DNA of 64,000 nt, from positions 15,144,125-15,208,124 of the forward strand of contig NC_079475.1 in assembly GCF_026230105.1 (NCBI RefSeq), given 5' to 3'. Position 1 is the stretch's first letter. The number at the start of each line of letters is the position of its first letter. Both the position numbers and the translations under genes were made by a program. This DNA is from Diorhabda sublineata. Taxonomy: Eukaryota; Arthropoda; Insecta; Coleoptera; Chrysomelidae. The notes under the pieces are model-generated. The model was not told where the DNA came from, did not search any database, and saw only the letters and a program-made list of their open reading frames with translations. Positions 11,755 to 22,429 of the stretch are shown piece after piece.

Positions 11755-13720
11755 ACACTTTAGCTGGCAACAAACTGTTTTCTATCTTGGACCTGAAATC
11801 TGGATATTAGCAAGTAGAGATGGCCCCAGAAGATGAGGAAAAAATGCTTTTACTACTGTATCGTTATGCCATTAGGGCTTAGTAATACGCCCACGACATT
11901 TGAAACACTTAAGGAAAACGTCTTGATAGGGTTATCTTGTAAAACATGCCTGGTTTATTTGGTTGAAATCGTGGTATTGGGAAAGATATTAGAGGATCAT
12001 CTTAAGAATTTAGAAGACGTATTCAAGCGACTTCAGCTGCTCACGCTTAACTCAAAGAAGTGCCAGTTATTCTAGAACCGAGTCAACTATCTAGGCCATA
12101 TAGTGAGCAACGAAGGAGTGTCAGTGGACCCTGCCTCCATACAACGATGACCATAATCAACCGATAGGAGTTTCCTTGGACTATGGACTACCGAAGATTC
12201 ATAAAAAAATTCGGAGATATTGCCAAGCAACTAACTCGACTCACAGAAGAAGTTAGAACTTTCCACTGGGAGGAAGATTGTCAAACGGCATTCGAGACAC
12301 AGAAGAAACATTTAACCACGGCGCCAATATTAGGATATCTGATACCAGAAGGGGACCTTATTCTTGATATGGATGCAAGCAATGTAGGAATTGGAGGAGT
12401 GCTCTTACAGATCCAAGGAGGGTAAGAAAGAGTGCTGGGACTCAGTAAAGTTCCCTCGAATCACGAGTGGAGCTACTGCTTCAAGAAATGAAAACTTTTG
12501 GCGGTAGTGAAGTCCGTGGAATACTTTTACCAGTATCTTCATAGAAGGGAGTTCCTTATCCAGACTGATCATGCAGCAATTAAGTGGTTGATACAGTTCA
12601 AGAATCACGAGAGTCAGATCGCTTGATGGATTCAACACCTTCAAGAATACAACTTCGATATCCAACATCGAGCTGGTGTCAGCCATCGAAATGCCGACTC
12701 TCTATTTAGCAGACTGCTCCCACTGTAATAAAGCCAAATCGAAGGAAGCCATAGTTTCAAGAATTACAGTGAAGAATAGTCACCCACAAGGAACAAAGAA
12801 GATTAGGAGAATGATCCTCATTTAAAAATGATTCGGCAATGTAAGGAAAAAAAACCGGCGATCTACCTGGCAAGCAGTGTCAATATTTTCATAGGCACTA
12901 AAAGCATATTGGGCTCAGTGGGAATCACTTGACCTGAAAGAGGGCCTTTTAAAAAGAATCCTCGAGAATGATGATGGTTCGAGAAGAAAAGACAGCTAGT
13001 AGTTCCGAGAATGAGAGTAGCCGAGGTACTGAAAAAATTACACGACAGTCCATCGTTAGGTCATTGGGATGTGGAGAAAACCCTTCAGCGATTCCGTGAG
13101 AGGTTTTATTGGATGAACTGCTCCGACGGTGTGAAGGACTGATGTAAGGAATGTAAGACTTGTGCTACGAGTAATGGACCACATCGCAAGAGAAAAGCTT
13201 CCATGAAACAGTATAATATTGAAAGTCGAGTGGATTGCGTCAGACATCGCTGGACCGTTTCCGACGACAGACGGTGTTGGTAAATACATCCTAGTCGTAA
13301 TGGATTATTTTACAAAGTGATAAAACGTGCAAAAATTTTGTTTGGACGTGAAATGAAGCTTTCTCTAGAATTTGGCTGTCGACCTGGAGAAGATATAGCG
13401 GAAGAAGATCCAATTGAGAGAAAGACAGGACGACATAACGAATTGGTTGCCAGCGACAGATTGAAGAAACGATACGACACGAAAGCCACAGACGGCGGTT
13501 TTGAAGGAGCGATAAAGTATGACTGCATAACCCGGCGAGAGGAAAGAGATTTTCTGCAAAATTACAAAAATCCTGGGAAGGTCTATACTTAATCAAGAAA
13601 ATTATCAATGATGTTAACTATCGCGTAAGCAGGATCCCCAATGGCAAACCGAAAGTAGTCCACCAAAATAGATTAGCGCCGTTTGAAGGAGTCTACGACC
13701 TACGGGAAGAAGAACACCAG
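11755..13720 (+). pseudogene. Gypsy pol relic (RT, RNase H, integrase fragments)
   Basis: Reverse transcriptase fragments include LFSILDLKSGY at about 11785, LGLSNTPTTFETL at about 11873 and NYLGHIVSNEGVSVDP at about 12088. The RNase H part includes LILDMDASNVGIGGVL at about 12360 and a tether TDHAAIKWL at about 12560. The integrase HHCC part includes LHDSPSLGHWDVEKT at about 13040 and CKECKTC at about 13147. A late piece near 13390 (DPIERKTGRHNELV) lies after the integrase core. Frameshifts lie near 11835, 12150 and 12425, with further breaks in the integrase. The second metal-binding Asp pair of the RT is lost. Confidence 0.85.
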
Positions 13721-13779
13721 TTGTGAGAAGAGCCTGACCCTGCCTTCGAAGAATTTATGGGTGCACACGGGGGTACCGG

Positions 13780-13967
13780 CGAAGCTACATATAGAATAAC
13801 TACAGTCGCAGTGAAAAGAGCAAATTAGTGAAATTAATCGCAGAAATTATTTAAGTGATATTTATAAGTTAAGTGTATTGTTTAGTTTGTAAATAAATTA
13901 AGAACATAAGTGACAGTGTCTATTAATTTACCCCATGACTAGAAAGAGGGTAAATAAAAACGTTACA
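13780..13967 (+). repeat. 3' LTR, diverged and probably 5'-shortened
   Basis: It shares cgcagtgaaaagagcaaatt-like and aatcgcagaaattatttaag-like blocks with the 5' LTR and the terminal acgttaca. Unlike the 5' LTR it has an extra ~80 bp near its end and no recognisable copy of the first ~200 bp. The divergence implies an old insertion. Confidence 0.55.
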
Positions 13968-13971
13968 GTAT

Positions 13972-14165
13972 ATTACTCACTTTTTCACATCAAAATGATA
14001 TATGGTATTATACTCTGGGGTAGCTACTCATCAGTAAACAAAATATTTCTATTAGAGAAAACAGTAATAAGGATCATTTAAAATGTGCCCAAAATCACAA
14101 ATTCGATAGGAAGCTCTTCATTACAGAACTTTTTGATCTTTCTATTCCATTTATTTTTCTATCGA
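13972..14165 (+). mobile_element. Jockey-like LINE, right part of the interrupted copy
   Basis: Continues the frame left at 11336: YYSLFHIKMIYGIILWGSYS then SVNKIFLLEKTVIRII, the YGI..WG...VDKIF.LQKR.VRII motif of jockey-type LINE C-termini. A stop follows near 14081 and the frame shifts afterwards. Confidence 0.75.
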
Positions 14166-15158
14166 GATTTTTTCCCATTTTATCGAAATGAAAGTATTGA
14201 GTCTAATTATTTGATTTAATTACTGAATCCAACACTTTTATATATAGTTGCAGTCTAAAGTAATTCAACTACAAAGTTTCGTGCGATTGCAAACTCTTTG
14301 TAAAAGTCTCTGGTAATATTCCGTTTGATCGCTCAAGTCGACACATGTTTGGACCATTGTAGTGAATTACACGCTAAAGCTTTTTAACAACTTTTTTTTC
14401 TTCCTACTTTTCCCGTATCAATCAGTGACGCATCATGGTTTTTAGCATTAGTATAGGTCTTTTATCGACCCACTTTAATACTCTTTGCCAGCTATTTTAT
14501 CCCTTTCAAGATTCGGAGAAATAATATCATTGGGTACAGAATCACGATTTCTTTCAAGTTTCACCAATCTATTTCTTTTCATGAAATATGATTATGAGAT
14601 CATGAGAAATTTATGTTTTTGAGCAAAAACACAGTTTACGGCTTCAAAATGTATCCCGAGAATTCATAATAGATAAACATATCCTGATTTTGGCAACATG
14701 ACAACCGTGGATATGATTATTACTTATTATTTCTGCGAAATAAAAAGCTTTTGCTCTTATGTAATCAAAACTATATAAGATTAAACATTAATTCCGTCAA
14801 ATAATTCCTAAAACTAGGATTTTATGCAACTGATCTCCATTTAATAACGCAATTAATGATTCACTCCGCTGTTTACATAAAACATTGAAGTAATTCTAAA
14901 TATTTCTTCTTCAACAATTTTGGAGTATGAAGTGATACAAGAAAACATTTACCATGGAATACATATAAGACATTCTTTTGCATCGTTTGTATAATTTTTA
15001 TATTACTTTCTTTAACCCTTAGTGACACGCGGCTTACTGAATATCCTTCACACCCTGCACCTTGATTAGCGGTTCAATTTTTAGTTGATTTCCGACGTAA
15101 GTAAACATAATACTTGAACAGCTTTGAAATTATTGGACAAAAATTAAAAATATTATAC
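14166..15158. other. No recognisable gene
   Basis: AT-rich; nothing recognised on either strand. Confidence 0.5.
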
Positions 15159-15242
15159 AATATCTTCTTCATAACAATTTTCTTCATTTCGGCAACTGCT
15201 GCAAGTGATTGTGGCAGTGGAATGATGTGTTTCGGGACAGCT
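15159..15242 (-). CDS. Tentative cysteine-rich exon (host gene set 3)
   Basis: On the minus strand the acceptor tttgctttgatctaaacag is followed by 84 nt that stay open in phase 0 and end at a gtataa donor. The product begins SCPETHHSTATITCSSCRNE and continues ENCYEEDI, with four cysteines. It is phase-compatible with the ATG exon at 20579-20511. The acceptor tract is supplied by the broken end of the neighbouring LINE, so this could be an artefact or an exonised junction. The product is not recognised. Confidence 0.22.
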
Positions 15243-15246
15243 CTGT

Positions 15247-16190
15247 TTAGATCAAAGCAAAGTAAATCGTAAGTATAACGCAATTACTGCCAATAGAGGA
15301 ACGCAATTGTCTCATTGCAAAAAGCTGTGATGAAATTTTTAAGCATAGTGAGTCTCCCCAAATGATACCGGGATCTAATGAGATTCCCAGAAATTTCACA
15401 GATTCCCCTCTGGTACCTCTTTCTGCAGAGCTCAATATCATTTGTGTAGTTTTTGCTTCGTTTAATTTCAAATTATTTGAATCAAACCCAGATTAAGCTA
15501 CATCTAGATTCTCGATGATGACGTTTTCATCGCCTTTTGTTAAGAATGTAGCATCGTCGGCGAATAAAACCAATCGACATTTGAGAGAAGCTGGTAAATC
15601 GTCTATATACAGCAGATACAATGATGGTCCCGACACTGAACCCTGAAGGACTCCATCGCTCATCAATGCCAGACTAGATTCACAGCTGTTTTAGCTTACG
15701 TATTGCTGTCAATTTCCTAAATGGGATTTAAACAGCTCCAGGTCCCTTCCTCAGAATCCATAGTGTTCCATCTTAAGCAACAAAATGTCTGAGTTCACGC
15801 AACCAAAGGCTTTAGTAAGGTTACACATAATGGCATACGTGTTTTTAATGTCATCAAGACCTTCAACTCTTCCCTCGTTTTGTTGTATAAGATTGCGAAC
15901 TCGAAGCAACTTAAACATTATTGCGTTTAAATGATAAAAATCCAAACTTGGCTCACATTTTAATGACAATATTCCATCGTGGACATCAGAATCTAAAATT
16001 AACGACTTGGAGAAGGATGATGATAGTCTAGGAAAGTTATTCAAAAAATGGGATAGATCAGTTTTAAGACCTCCAATACTGTTTAAAATAGTTTTGGATT
16101 TGCTTGCGAATAAAGTATTGAATCCATTAGAGTTCAATGTGGTTGACGCTCTAATTCTATATTTAGTGTTTCTTTACTGTTTTACAAACT
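15247..16190 (-). mobile_element. Jockey-like LINE reverse-transcriptase relic
   Basis: Minus-strand reading in order: NLIQQNEGRVEGLDDI, LTKAFGCVNSDILLLKMEHY (the KAFD Asp is Gly here), DGVLQGSVSGPSLYLLYIDD, LVLFADDATFLTKGDENVI with intact FADD, then KLNEAKTTQMILSSAERGTR and VKFLGISLDPG. It ends abruptly after SQLFAMRQLRSS..YFALI. A frameshift and stops separate the pieces. The strong order of motifs makes the assignment secure. It is truncated at both ends. Confidence 0.85.
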
Positions 16191-16263
16191 TTCAAATATA
16201 TTTACTCTTGTTTTCTGATTCACTAATATTTTGTTCATAGGCATTCATTTTTGCTATTTTCAG

Positions 16264-16313
16264 GGACCCAGGGTGAACTTTTGGCAATTGATAGTACTCA
16301 TACCAATCCAAGA
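16264..16313 (+). CDS. Candidate internal exon (host gene set 1)
   Basis: Acceptor ttttgctattttcag, 50 nt, donor gtaatt. Read as GG + 16 codons: TQGELLAIDSTHTNPR. Its start phase fits the exon ending at 10036 and its end phase (0) fits the exon starting at 18410. Short and unrecognised. Confidence 0.3.
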
Positions 16314-16891
16314 GTAATTTTTTAGTCCTAAACTTTTGTCTGTTTTAAGTTCGCTAGTGAACAACTTCAATCCTGTATCAGCGCATTCTGACAGAATATC
16401 AGTAATGAGATATGCATATTGATTTGAATTTAGGCGTTCATAACCAGGACACTGAACTGTCTGAATTTGATTAATAAAATTTATTATTGTTCACAATTAT
16501 TTTTCTATTTACTCAAATATACATATAAAATATTATATTTGTTAATATTTGTCAATTGTGAATAAAGTTTTTATTCTACTCGCAAATTTCGATATATGAC
16601 CATCATCTATGAGCCAAAAAAACTTAAAGAATTTCTCAAAGAAATCTACAATTTGCACAGTCACATGACTTGTCCCTTGACCCAGACCTTGAGTCCCGGT
16701 TTTGCTCAAAGGGTTTAGTCAGAAAAATAGCTATCAAACTAGAATTCATTTGACAATAACTGTGTACGTTATTATTGTGGATAAAAATTACTGATCTATA
16801 GATCGAAAAATTTGGAAAAAGCTTAAACTATTAGATTTATTCCAGATTACGGACTCTTCATACACTATTTCAATTTTTGTTGGTTACTCTA
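16314..16891. other. No recognisable gene
   Basis: Intron-like AT-rich sequence; nothing else seen. Confidence 0.4.
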
Positions 16892-17592
16892 CAGGGTGTT
16901 CCGAGACAAAAAAGTCGGGAGTGAATAGATGATGTGAAAATCATGCTGACTAAAAAAAATTATACTTAAATTGCCGTTTCTTGTGTTTACCGGTATTGCT
17001 ATAAGGCAGAATCTTAGAATGTTCTCTCAAGTTCAAAGAAATATCCTTCATAAACTCCAAAAATTTAGTTTTTTTCATTTGATGAATTGTAGGCTAGCCA
17101 ACTAAAATTTTCTAAATTTCATTTTTTTCATTATGTAAGTAACACTATGTTCGACAGTTCAATTAGAAATGTTTGATTGTGTTTTAAATATTTCCAATAA
17201 ATAATTATAATTTATGAAAATTTTTTCAGAATGTCCCTTAATGGCGAACGGTTTTCTTGGTATGTACAAAGATCTAAAAATCTACATATCTCCTAAACCA
17301 TTAATTTTATCGAGTTAAGTAAAGCGTACTTTTTTGTTAAATAATTGATTAGAAAATTCATTTTTGTTATCTTTAGATTGTACAGTTTGTCCCTGTAAAA
17401 ATTACGGATTGTTAACCAATGGGCATGAACCGCCGCTGGCCTTCAGGTAGTGTGTGGAATGATTTATTCCGTCGAAAAAACTACATGGACATACGTAATT
17501 ATCCATTGGAAATGCATAATGTTCGAATGTATAATTTAGAGAAAATACTCAAGTATAAGTTCTGATTTCGCATTAAGTCCCGGAACACCCTG
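16892..17592. mobile_element. Non-autonomous DNA transposon (MITE), TA target, 701 bp
   Basis: Left end cagggtgttccgagac preceded by TA at 16890-16891. Right end reads gtcccggaacaccctg followed by TA at 17593-17594. The two ends are inverted copies with one difference over 16 bp. No transposase reading was recognised inside. The TA duplication and end sequence fit a Tc1/mariner-type MITE. Confidence 0.85.
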
Positions 17593-18059
17593 TATTTATA
17601 TGTATATCTGACTGACATTTCTGAATAGAATTTTTATGTGAATTAAATATCCGAACTATGAAAAAAATAATGCTTCGATTTGAATAAACGGTTCGCTACT
17701 GTTTCATCAAAGTTTCACGTTTAGATCCACTTTTACAAAGGTAGAGACCTACTAAATAATCTGGACTTTATTCACTACTGTAAAACTCGACAAACGCTTG
17801 GCATTAATTATCGTTCTAGATAAGGGCCACGATACAAAGCAGAGTTTGTTATTGTGAGGGATAAGGATCGAAATTTTCGTCCTTATCCACACTTTATGTC
17901 TGTGGGAACAGGATCGGATTTTGTGAGTTATATTTCACATAATATTTAATAATACGGAAAAAGTTATACCGGAGACAATAAGCTAGTAAACACATCAATT
18001 TTCAAATTTTTTCGTCTCCTGGTTCTGAATTTCTAGAACAAATAATTTTTACCGGTTAA

Positions 18060-18190
18060 TTTTTTCTTCACTTGAAGAAGCGGTTAATGCGTTACAATCA
18101 CATGTTTTGATGGAAAAAACGCTTCGACAATTGGTTGAAACACATACAAAAGTGTATTGATTTTAATGGAGAATATTTTGGAAAACAATA
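18060..18190 (+). mobile_element. C-terminal fragment of a mariner/Tc1 transposase
   Basis: The plus frame gives FDNWLKHIQKCIDFNGEYFG and then a stop, resembling the RW.KCID..GEYF end of mariner transposases. No upstream domain is identifiable between 17593 and 18060. Confidence 0.45.
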
Positions 18191-18409
18191 AAGCCGTATC
18201 TAGTTATAAATATTTGTTTTTATTTTTCCCCTTCAAAATTCAAAACTTAACTCTTGTATACGTTGACTTTTAACTGTTAGCTACTATCATATTGAGGCCA
18301 CAAATATACATTTTTATGTGAAAATTATATTGCTTGCTTCAATCCATTATTTTAACTTATCAAAATTGAATATTACAAACAAAATGTACTTGTATCTATT
18401 TTGAATAAG

Positions 18410-18527
18410 CGTTTTGAGTTTGGGGATGAGTTAGGATCTTTTGCTACGCCAAAATTCAAAATTGAGGCAGATTCAATCATAAACAAGCAAACAACGGAGC
18501 AAAGTGAAGAAAATACTGTCAAAATAT
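18410..18527 (+). CDS. Candidate internal exon (host gene set 1)
   Basis: 118 nt, 39 codons + 1. The acceptor is tctattttgaataag. The donor is gttgag, which is non-ideal at +3. The product begins RFEFGDELGSFATPKFKIEA and continues DSIINKQTTEQSEENTVKI, with good protein-like composition and an unbroken frame. The leftover T joins the CT of the exon at 21961 to make Ser. The open frame extends further upstream (IKIEYYKQNVLVSILNK), so the true 5' boundary may differ. Function unknown. Confidence 0.33.
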
Positions 18528-20510
18528 GTTGAGAACATACTACAAAAAAGAAACAAGCCAATTTGAGAAAAAAAAATAGTTAAGACCCTTCAGGAATTGT
18601 TGATCGGTCTATTCTAGAACTTTCTCTCGAATATGACAATAACGCCGATAATTATTTCTTTATAATATCACAACTAAAATTTGTACGAAGTTGAAAATAT
18701 TTGCTTTTCATGCATTATCATTTTCCTAATAACGAATACTATCCCTAAATATTTCCAAATTACGTGAATTTTTTTTGTAATCACTAGGGCCCGTTCTTCC
18801 CTGTCGTTAGTTAACAACTTTGGTTAACGAGCAGGAAAAATCTTTGGTAAACACGTTCTATTAGTGCCGCTTAGAGCCTGGTAGATACAAACGTGTACTC
18901 TATCAGTTGTTCGTCATTACTTACTGTTTTAGTTGATTGATAAATTAAAGTTTCGTGATGTATTGCTGATCAAAGTGAAGTATTCGTACACTGGTGATCA
19001 TATTTATTACTTTTTCAAGACGAGGTACTGTCATAATATTATCAATTGAAATTATAGATCACAGAAGAAATCTAAGGAATACTCAAAATCAATGAATCAT
19101 TAGCAAAGTGTTTTTTAATTAAAATTGGGGTTATAAACGTATTTTCAACAACTAACAAAAACATATCAATTGGTAGATAATTTATAATTTTAATAGATTC
19201 ATATTCTATGATCCTAGTAAATGTTGAAATCAACTTAACTATATTTTTACAGCATAAGTTCGAAATTTAACCTATATCACCCTTCTTATTTATATTTTTT
19301 ACATTAAACTAAATTTCTTTGAAATTATAACGGATGCCTTATTCTATAACAAAAGCTGATAGCTGGGAAAGATACAAAAAGACCGATTCCTGTTTTATAT
19401 TTTATATAAAATATAATATAAAAGTCGAGTTGATCGGCACTCTGCTGTTGATTTAATCCACGTCGAAAATCATCGCACAAATTAGTTTGCGATGTAATTC
19501 CATTTTTTTGACTAAGACGACTGTTTCTAGTATCCGTAAACAACTCAAATAACACTCGTACGACAAACACGTTTTGAGTACGTTAACCATTAAAAACGTC
19601 AAACTTAAATATGGCAATGTCAGATATGACATATTCAAATCCGTATTGCCATATTTCAAAAGTTAAGTAGCAACCCTCGTACGACGTACTGATGTTATTA
19701 TACGATCCAGATTTGTTGTCATAAATTTAAAGATATCAAATTTGCTAACCACAGTACTACAAATTTTTTTAGTATTTTGTATTAAAGAGAGGAATACTCC
19801 AATTTCATTTTCATAATCATATTGATCCAATTTAAAATAATTTAAATTAATTATTCACTTTTGATGAACAATTTACAAAAAATAGTTTTCTAATCTGGAA
19901 AGATGTAATGAATTTTTTTGCTATTATCAATGAAATTAACGATGTTTTAACCATAAAATAATGAATCTTTCTAATTGTTCCTCTACTTAATATTAATTTG
20001 CGAGAAACAAATATTTCAAACATGGGATCTACTTAGGCCTTTGAAAATGTCGTTTTTTTAACCTAGCAGTATTAAGTCTCTTCGTCAATTCACAAACCTT
20101 CACTAACAATTTAGCAGCATAATGTTATTAAGTTTATCAATGTCATTAACAATGTGTCAGTGACCATTCAACTGCCCATCTTCTGTCAATCTTTCGTTAA
20201 TTTTAGTTTTACACAAGAAAACGCTCGTTTACAATGAAAATTTTAGTTACGGTATTAAATTGCTGACACCAGAAACGTGTCAAAAAATTCCCCTACTCAA
20301 ATTTCCAGCTATCACAAGTTTGTCGGGATCAGCAAAAAAATTCGCGGAGTAAAAACAGCGTGGTAATAATTTTTCGTTTCAGTCGTGTGAAAAATAATAC
20401 GGAAATCTAAATATGATATATCCACGTTATTAAAACATTTCGAGCGTTTCGAGTTTTCCATGTAGACAGTTAAATTGAGAACGTGGGATAATTTCGAGCA
20501 GACTACTTAC
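18528..20510. other. No recognisable gene; two small palindromes
   Basis: At 19395-19425 the AT palindrome tatattttatataaaatata lies in a minus-strand ORF of unknown nature. Near 19610-19656 atatggcaat and attgccatat form inverted arms. Neither is assigned. The 18780-19030 stretch has a more balanced base composition and could be regulatory, but I cannot support that. Confidence 0.35.
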
Positions 20511-20579
20511 CTCCATTTTCGTAATATCGCGAACTGCTATGATTGTTTTCAAAAGCATTTTCTCCTTATCCCACTGCAT
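20511..20579 (-). CDS. Candidate first coding exon (host gene set 3)
   Basis: On the minus strand an ATG opens 23 codons starting MQWDKEKMLLKTIIAVRDIT and ending KME, followed directly by a perfect gtaagt donor in phase 0. The sequence 5' of the ATG (20580-20720) is less AT-rich and could be 5' UTR/promoter. No signal peptide is evident. The next exon could be at 15242-15159. Product not recognised. Confidence 0.38.
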
Positions 20580-21189
20580 TGGTAACTACCCTACGTGATG
20601 AATTTATACGATGAAGATAAAATCCATATCCTAAGTACGTCGTTGTGTTGTCGTTTTACTAGAATCGCTCACCCTATTGTCGGAGACTACTGGCTTTAAT
20701 AAATTTAGGCGGTCTCACTTCTATTTTAAAAAAATAGATATAGAATTTTAGTTGATCCAATATCAATTGCAAATTATAAAAACTGGTTCAAATCCATTAC
20801 CGACAATTTTGTTTGATCTACCATAGACGTAGATAGATTTATCATTTTTATAAATACTTTTAAAAATATGTATAACTTATGCGAGAAAGTATTCGTTAAA
20901 AGGCAATCGAATTATTTAAATTGGACGGCAGTATACTCCGTTATTTAGAGAGATTGTGGTCCTACTTGGAGCTTAGAAAAAAATCATCGTTAACTTGCTA
21001 CAACTGAATATTAGATTATAAAACGTGAATAGACGAGTAAAATGTACCTGTCTGTAAGGGCATTTGGATTAAATAGGATACTAGACGTGAACTGAGCCCT
21101 TTTTGTAACCTGGAAAACGAAATTCAAAGCAAAAACCATAAAGGAAAATAAACGTTTTGCAAATAAAACAGAACAAAAGAAAACATTTC
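20580..21189. other. No recognisable gene
   Basis: Contains the putative 5' flank of the minus-strand exon at 20579 and AT-rich sequence. Confidence 0.4.
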
Positions 21190-21720
21190 AATTCCAAAGT
21201 ATCTTTATAAATAATCATCTGAACTAGAGTCATCATTTGATTGAAGTATGTTTGGTTGTAAAGAGGGTGATACCACATACTCATCTTCTTCTTTGATAAC
21301 ATGTTCAAGACAGTTTTTCCAAAGCTCTTGGCGGTCTGCTGCTAGAACTTTCTTCACGAGTTCTACAACCTCTTTAGGCACCTCTGAGGACTGATTACAT
21401 TTTCATAATTCTGATTTTAGGTTTCCCTTGGGTTATTAAATGCAATAGTAAGGAGGTAGTCTAAGGAAAATATGATCCTGTTCTTTTCACAGCTTGTCAA
21501 TATAATACATTTTTTCTAATTTTAGATCTTTAATAACAGTAAGCAATTCTTTGTTTAATGGGCCTTTTTTACGTTCGCTGATAGGAATGTTAGGTAAAAG
21601 CTGTTCCTTTAATCACTTTTCAAATAATTCTGCATCATCATGATAATCAGCTGCAAAGTTTTTAATTTTTTTAGCAAATATTAATAAAGCATTAGGCACG
21701 AAACCATCTCGTGACTGTCA
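21190..21720 (-). mobile_element. DDE_3 (IS630/Tc1-mariner-like) transposase relic
   Basis: Minus-strand reading: RDGFVPNALLIFAKKIKNFA, AELFEK*LKEQLLPNIP, then ELLTVIKDLKLEKMYYIDKL, FLRLPPYYC, EVPKEVVELVKKVLAADRQE and LWKNCLEHVIKEEDEY followed by an acidic-serine tail SNDDSSSDD. This order matches the insect transposases with an LRLPPYHC..NPIE motif. The piece carrying the second catalytic Asp and the NPIE Glu are lost; stops are present. Confidence 0.6.
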
Positions 21721-21960
21721 AATCATGTTTTATCTATTGTATACATACGCCTTCCGACAGCTTCAGTCAATAGAAATGCATTTATGTTTACGATTCGATG
21801 TTTTCATTGGTAAACAGTAGAGATGATGACATTCATCGAGTCCACATCGACTGATGGTTTGTTAGATTTTTGCCGAATTTTATAGGGAATAAACATCACT
21901 TTTATTTATGTATTTATGAAATATTGATTGTTCCTCGCATAACTGATTTTTTTGTTTCAG

Positions 21961-21984
21961 CTGAACCTACAGATATAAGCAAAA
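21961..21984 (+). CDS. Candidate micro-exon (host gene set 1)
   Basis: A strong acceptor (tgatttttttgtttcag) is followed by 24 nt and a gtaatt donor. Read as CT + 7 codons + A: EPTDISK. The leftover A joins GA of the exon at 24832 to make Arg, and the leading CT joins T from 18527. Phase fits both sides; the small size keeps confidence low. Confidence 0.3.
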
Positions 21985-22149
21985 GTAATTATTAACAATA
22001 GCAATAACCAATAATTTATTATCATGTTTATGTGAACATCAGCTAACCTAGAAAACCTTTTTCCGCGTTAGAAGCAATAAATGTAATGAACCAATTTTCG
22101 ATTTTATCAAGTTCAATTTCTTAATATGATGATAAATACTAATAAAATC

Positions 22150-22425
22150 AAATATTCTAGTGATTATTTTGAGCTAGGTTTTTTGGTCCTCGTGGGCTTC
22201 CTGAAATATATATTCCGAATAAAGGTTAAACATGAGTGTGGAGAGATCATATCCCTGCCTGACGTTTCTAAGGATTTTAAAATTTATCAACTCTAACTAC
22301 AGTTGATGATTGGTTTCAACACAAGTTTTCAATACAGAGTATATCTTTCTGGTCTATGTCAAGCCGCCTCAGTATTTGATTATGATGTTATACTCTGTCG
22401 AAAGCTTTAAACCTAACTACAACTT
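22150..22425 (-). mobile_element. RTE/Dong-like LINE reverse-transcriptase fragment
   Basis: Minus-strand frames give FKAFDRV, LRRLDIDQKDI and, after an indel, RNVRQGYDLSTLMFNLYSEY. These match the KAFDRV, LDID.KDIR and GVRQGC.LSP.LFNLYSE motifs of the RT. The adjoining 22426-22800 has an ORF on each strand without recognisable motifs. Confidence 0.6.
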
Positions 22426-22429
22426 TCTT

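Larger units (their letters stand above)
11337..13967 (+). mobile_element. Ty3/gypsy LTR retrotransposon, internally deleted and dead
   Basis: Bounded by tgttacgt...acgttaca with 4-bp target duplications. The left LTR is about 11337-11668, with a TATA-like tatggtatataaata near 11563. The right LTR copy ends at 13967. The interior goes almost directly from the LTR into pol: reverse transcriptase from about 11755, RNase H about 12300-12720 and integrase zinc-binding region about 13020-13290, then an integrase C-terminal piece to about 13700. Gag, protease and part of the integrase core are missing. The reverse-transcriptase active-site motif reads YLVE instead of YLDD. Many stops and frameshifts are present. 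The element is a fossil and cannot be active. Confidence 0.88.

Noticed and set aside
13291..13608. Minus-strand ORF of 105 codons and overlapping ones
   Set aside because: Shadow of the gypsy integrase C-terminal region on the plus strand.
17228..17260. Acceptor ttttttcag and donor gtatgt around a short open segment
   Set aside because: Lies within the MITE 16892-17592, so most likely repeat sequence, not an exon.
18873..19030. TCAGTT initiator-like site with a possible untranslated exon
   Set aside because: No supporting ATG, splice pair or composition shift strong enough to call a promoter.
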